From positions 1 through 8,631 of the forward strand of contig JASLRF010000411.1 of the NCBI GenBank assembly GCA_030744095.1: a DNA stretch of 8,631 nt, written 5' to 3'. Shown here in pieces: positions 6,874 through 8,631 of this stretch (positions are counted from its first letter, which is position 1; each line of letters starts with the position of its first letter). Source of the stretch: Pirellulaceae bacterium. Lineage in GTDB: Bacteria > Planctomycetota > Planctomycetia > Pirellulales > Pirellulaceae. Under the pieces are notes generated by a model, which was not told where the DNA came from, ran no database searches, and saw only the letters and a list, made by a program, of their open reading frames with translations. Position numbers and translations under genes: made by a program.

Positions 6874-6957
6874 GCGACGTGCACCGACCGCAGGTTGGTC
6901 GGGGAGCGAGTCGTCGCAACCGAGCGATAGCTCGCATCGGTCCGAGGCACCGCCTCG
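6874..6957 (-). other. Highly structured spacer: three adjacent stem-loops
   Basis: Almost all of this 84-nt spacer can pair. In minus-strand order: hairpin A (6957-6943) is a perfect 6-bp stem, CGAGGC/GCCTCG, with a 3-base loop, directly after the enolase gene's stop. Hairpin B (6941-6919) is a 9-bp stem, ACCGAGCGA against TCGC-A-TCGGT on the plus strand, with one bulged base and a 4-base loop. Stem C (6917-6874) has an outer 6-bp pair (GCGACG/CGTCGC) enclosing an inner 6-bp hairpin (CCGACC/GGTCGG, 6884-6902). Single bases separate the units. No T run follows, so it is not a standard intrinsic terminator. It may be a structured leader of the MetE-like gene, an mRNA-processing element, or a dispersed palindromic repeat. 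I could not match it to a known riboswitch. Confidence 0.5.
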
Positions 6958-8409
6958 CTAGATTCCCAGCGACGAAAACGTCCATGCATCAGGCGACTCC
7001 GTCGATGCCATGTCTGGCTCGACCGCAAACCCGAAGCCCGGACATTGTATCGAGCCAATGGCAAGCTTTCCATCGATGATGTTTGGTGCAATTACGCCGT
7101 GTTGCCGTGCATACAGGTCACCGTGCGCAGCCAAGGCTGACTGCTGTTGGTCGACCGGCAGGTATGACAGCCCCGGGTGATAGTGATGGCCGTTTCGTTC
7201 GACATGTGTCAGTCCTAACGTAGCAACCAGGCACAAGTCGGCTTGAACCGCAACGACGCCCACCGAACACTGATCCTCACCCGTCATGAGGTAGTCGGCG
7301 CGCGTGCCGCGCCCGTTCGCTAACCATGTCAGTCCAGCATTCAAGAGGCTCTTGAAAGGGCCCTTACAGTTCTTGCTGCTGACTCCGCAGTACCCAACCT
7401 CGATCGCGCGGGGGTACGAGTCCAACGTGCCGTCCGATTCATCGATAATGACAGGCTTGGCCGACGACAGCACGCGTACACCGCGAGTCTGTTCGTCTTC
7501 CAAAGCAATTGAGCGCTCTAGAGGTTGCTCGATCGCCACGACGTTTTTCCAAAATGTCGCCAATACCGGTTCTGCCTGTATCGCATCGACTAACTGATCA
7601 AATTCGACTGCGCGTCGATATTGCTCGTTGCCATCCAACGTGACCCCGTACTCGGTGCCCCGTTGTTGCTGCACGATAGCGGCGATCTGTCGCAACCGAG
7701 CGAGATCGTGATCAAGATCGTTGGCAACCTTGATCTTGAAGAATCGTAAACCGCGGCGTTGCACGTACTCTTCCAGCGAGTGTGGAAACCCATCTGCCAA
7801 CCGCTGATCGTCAGGAATTTCGGCAGCCGTCAGCGGATCGCTCAACCCAATCGTATGGCGCACGTAGATCGATGTGGCGGGCGAGGATGGTAGCCAGTCT
7901 TTTGGCTCGAGTCCGTCGAGCGAAGCATGGACCTGCCCCGCAGCGATGCCGAACAGATTCGTGCGAACCGCGGTAGAAAAACTCACTCGGCATCCACGGC
8001 AGATCGCATCCATAATGGCACGTTCAACCATGCTCACGCCAAAGCTCGCCAGTAGCGGTGTCAAACCCAATTCGGCGCAGCGGCTGTGGACCTGTAGCAG
8101 CGTACTATGCCAGGCTGGAAAGAACGCTGCGGGCGTGGCAAGCTCGTCTGCAAAGGTCTTTTCCGCCAGTGCGATGACGGCGAGCATGTCATCGACTTGC
8201 GTTTCAAAATCCTTGTCGGGTGACTTGTCGAACCAGCTTGGCGGCAGGCAGTCGCCAGCATAACCAGGGGAGATCTTGCCGTCGACTTCCACGGTTGCGC
8301 ACATCACCGCCTGAGGGCACCGTGTCAAACACGCTGCACCATAACGAAACGGAAGATGCGTCGTCGAATTCCTCAAGCCAAGCTGCGTTTCCTTGACCGC
8401 GATGCGCAT
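6958..8409 (-). CDS. Enolase superfamily enzyme (mandelate racemase / muconate lactonizing type)
   Basis: The 483-residue protein has the N-terminal capping region (MRIAVKETQLGLRNSTTHLP, then FRYG) and the barrel motifs of the enolase superfamily. The KxK motif is K225-I-K227 (FFKIKV). Metal-ligand candidates are D259 (LDGNE), E294 (AIEQP) and D323/E324 (IIDES). The opposite lysine lies in GVSSKNCKG (K346 or K349). This lysine-lysine arrangement resembles the muconate-lactonizing/dipeptide-epimerase/OSBS side more than mandelate racemase, which has His there. Such enzymes abstract a proton next to a carboxylate; the substrate here is unknown. At 483 residues it is longer than the usual 350-400, with extra sequence between cap and barrel. 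The start at ATG 8409 is chosen by family fit; the frame stays open to 8535 but that extension is cysteine/arginine-rich and unlike the family. The MetE-like gene follows after 127 bp. Confidence 0.83.
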   Translation of the reverse strand: MRIAVKETQLGLRNSTTHLPFRYGAACLTRCPQAVMCATVEVDGKISPGYAGDCLPPSWFDKSPDKDFETQVDDMLAVIALAEKTFADELATPAAFFPAWHSTLLQVHSRCAELGLTPLLASFGVSMVERAIMDAICRGCRVSFSTAVRTNLFGIAAGQVHASLDGLEPKDWLPSSPATSIYVRHTIGLSDPLTAAEIPDDQRLADGFPHSLEEYVQRRGLRFFKIKVANDLDHDLARLRQIAAIVQQQRGTEYGVTLDGNEQYRRAVEFDQLVDAIQAEPVLATFWKNVVAIEQPLERSIALEDEQTRGVRVLSSAKPVIIDESDGTLDSYPRAIEVGYCGVSSKNCKGPFKSLLNAGLTWLANGRGTRADYLMTGEDQCSVGVVAVQADLCLVATLGLTHVERNGHHYHPGLSYLPVDQQQSALAAHGDLYARQHGVIAPNIIDGKLAIGSIQCPGFGFAVEPDMASTESPDAWTFSSLGI

Positions 8410-8524
8410 CACAGAATCCAGGGGGTGTACAACGATTACGAAATCGGCCCGGCAGCCGTTCCAGACGAACACAATGTAGAGTCTCGCACAATTGAATTCA
8501 CCCCGACACCTGTGCGGAGTGCAC

Positions 8525-8631
8525 TCAACTGGCAAGCAAACGCAGGTAGGCGATCAGATCGTCATCGACGGCCGGCGAAGTCTGCCAGATCGCTTCGGAC
8601 AAGGGTGGCGATTGGCCGTGTTCGCGCAGCA
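8525..8631 (-). CDS. C-terminal 34 codons of an unidentified protein
   Basis: Read on the minus strand, a frame enters from the window edge and ends at TGA 8527-8525, giving LREHGQSPPLSEAIWQTSPA followed by VDDDLIAYLRLLAS. The end DDDLIAYLRLL resembles the last helix of c-type cytochrome or di-heme oxidoreductase domains common in planctomycetes, but no heme motif is in view, so this is only a hint. The gene would be upstream of, and co-directional with, the enolase-superfamily gene, with 115 bp between stop and start. In-frame coding look and a natural-looking end argue that it is real. Confidence 0.45.
   Translation of the reverse strand, partial: LREHGQSPPLSEAIWQTSPAVDDDLIAYLRLLAS

Noticed and set aside
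6831..6957. Known SAM, SAH or cobalamin riboswitch before the methyltransferase gene
   Set aside because: Attractive because of the gene's function, but I could not match the conserved cores of these classes, such as the SAH-riboswitch GAGGAGCGCUGC-like element or a B12 box.
6831..7091. N-terminal extension of the MetE-like frame
   Set aside because: It crosses the structured spacer and overlaps the end of the enolase gene, is arginine/serine-rich, and the family's N-terminal motif begins right after ATG 6830.
8410..8535. N-terminal extension of the enolase-superfamily frame
   Set aside because: The 42 extra residues are unlike the family and would overlap the end of the preceding gene; ATG 8409 matches the normal family start.

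Overview
The window is most likely chromosomal DNA from a member of the Planctomycetota, probably the Pirellulales. The evidence is the protein families: a DUF1570 zinc-peptidase-like secreted protein, a secreted PmoA-family (DUF6807) protein, and a bacterial DUF447 protein. All are common in planctomycetes. Moderately high GC, GTG/TTG starts and weak Shine-Dalgarno signals fit. I saw no phage, plasmid, IS, CRISPR, tRNA or rRNA signature. The taxonomic call is an inference from family distribution, not from a marker gene.

Layout. Positions 1-194 (minus) hold the N-terminus of a secreted protein of unknown function, divergent from the next gene. A plus-strand block follows: DUF1570 protein (341-1822), pabB (1829-3262), pabA (3422-4078), DUF447 flavoprotein-like gene (4080-4727) and PmoA-family secreted protein (4837-5787). 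The block ends in a 50-bp convergent gap. The right third is minus-strand: a core-only MetE-like methyltransferase (5838-6830), an unusually structured 84-nt spacer (6874-6957), an enolase-superfamily enzyme (6958-8409), and the last 34 codons of an unidentified gene (8525-8631).

How the genes work together. PabB (lysine-type PIKGT motif) and PabA (complete Cys-His-Glu glutaminase triad) together make 4-amino-4-deoxychorismate, the precursor of p-aminobenzoate for folate. p-Aminobenzoate can also feed tetrahydromethanopterin, which many planctomycetes encode. The DUF447 gene starts 1 bp after pabA and belongs to a largely archaeal family, so a role in pterin-linked C1 metabolism is a reasonable but unproven guess. 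On the other strand, the MetE-like protein has the zinc-ligand set of a thiol methyltransferase without the MetE N-terminal half, and it follows an enolase-superfamily enzyme of unknown substrate.

I do not see an obviously new multi-gene system. The items most worth a second look are the fully base-paired spacer before the MetE-like gene, the pabA-DUF447 coupling, and a 13-bp direct repeat in the unusually long gap between pabB and pabA.
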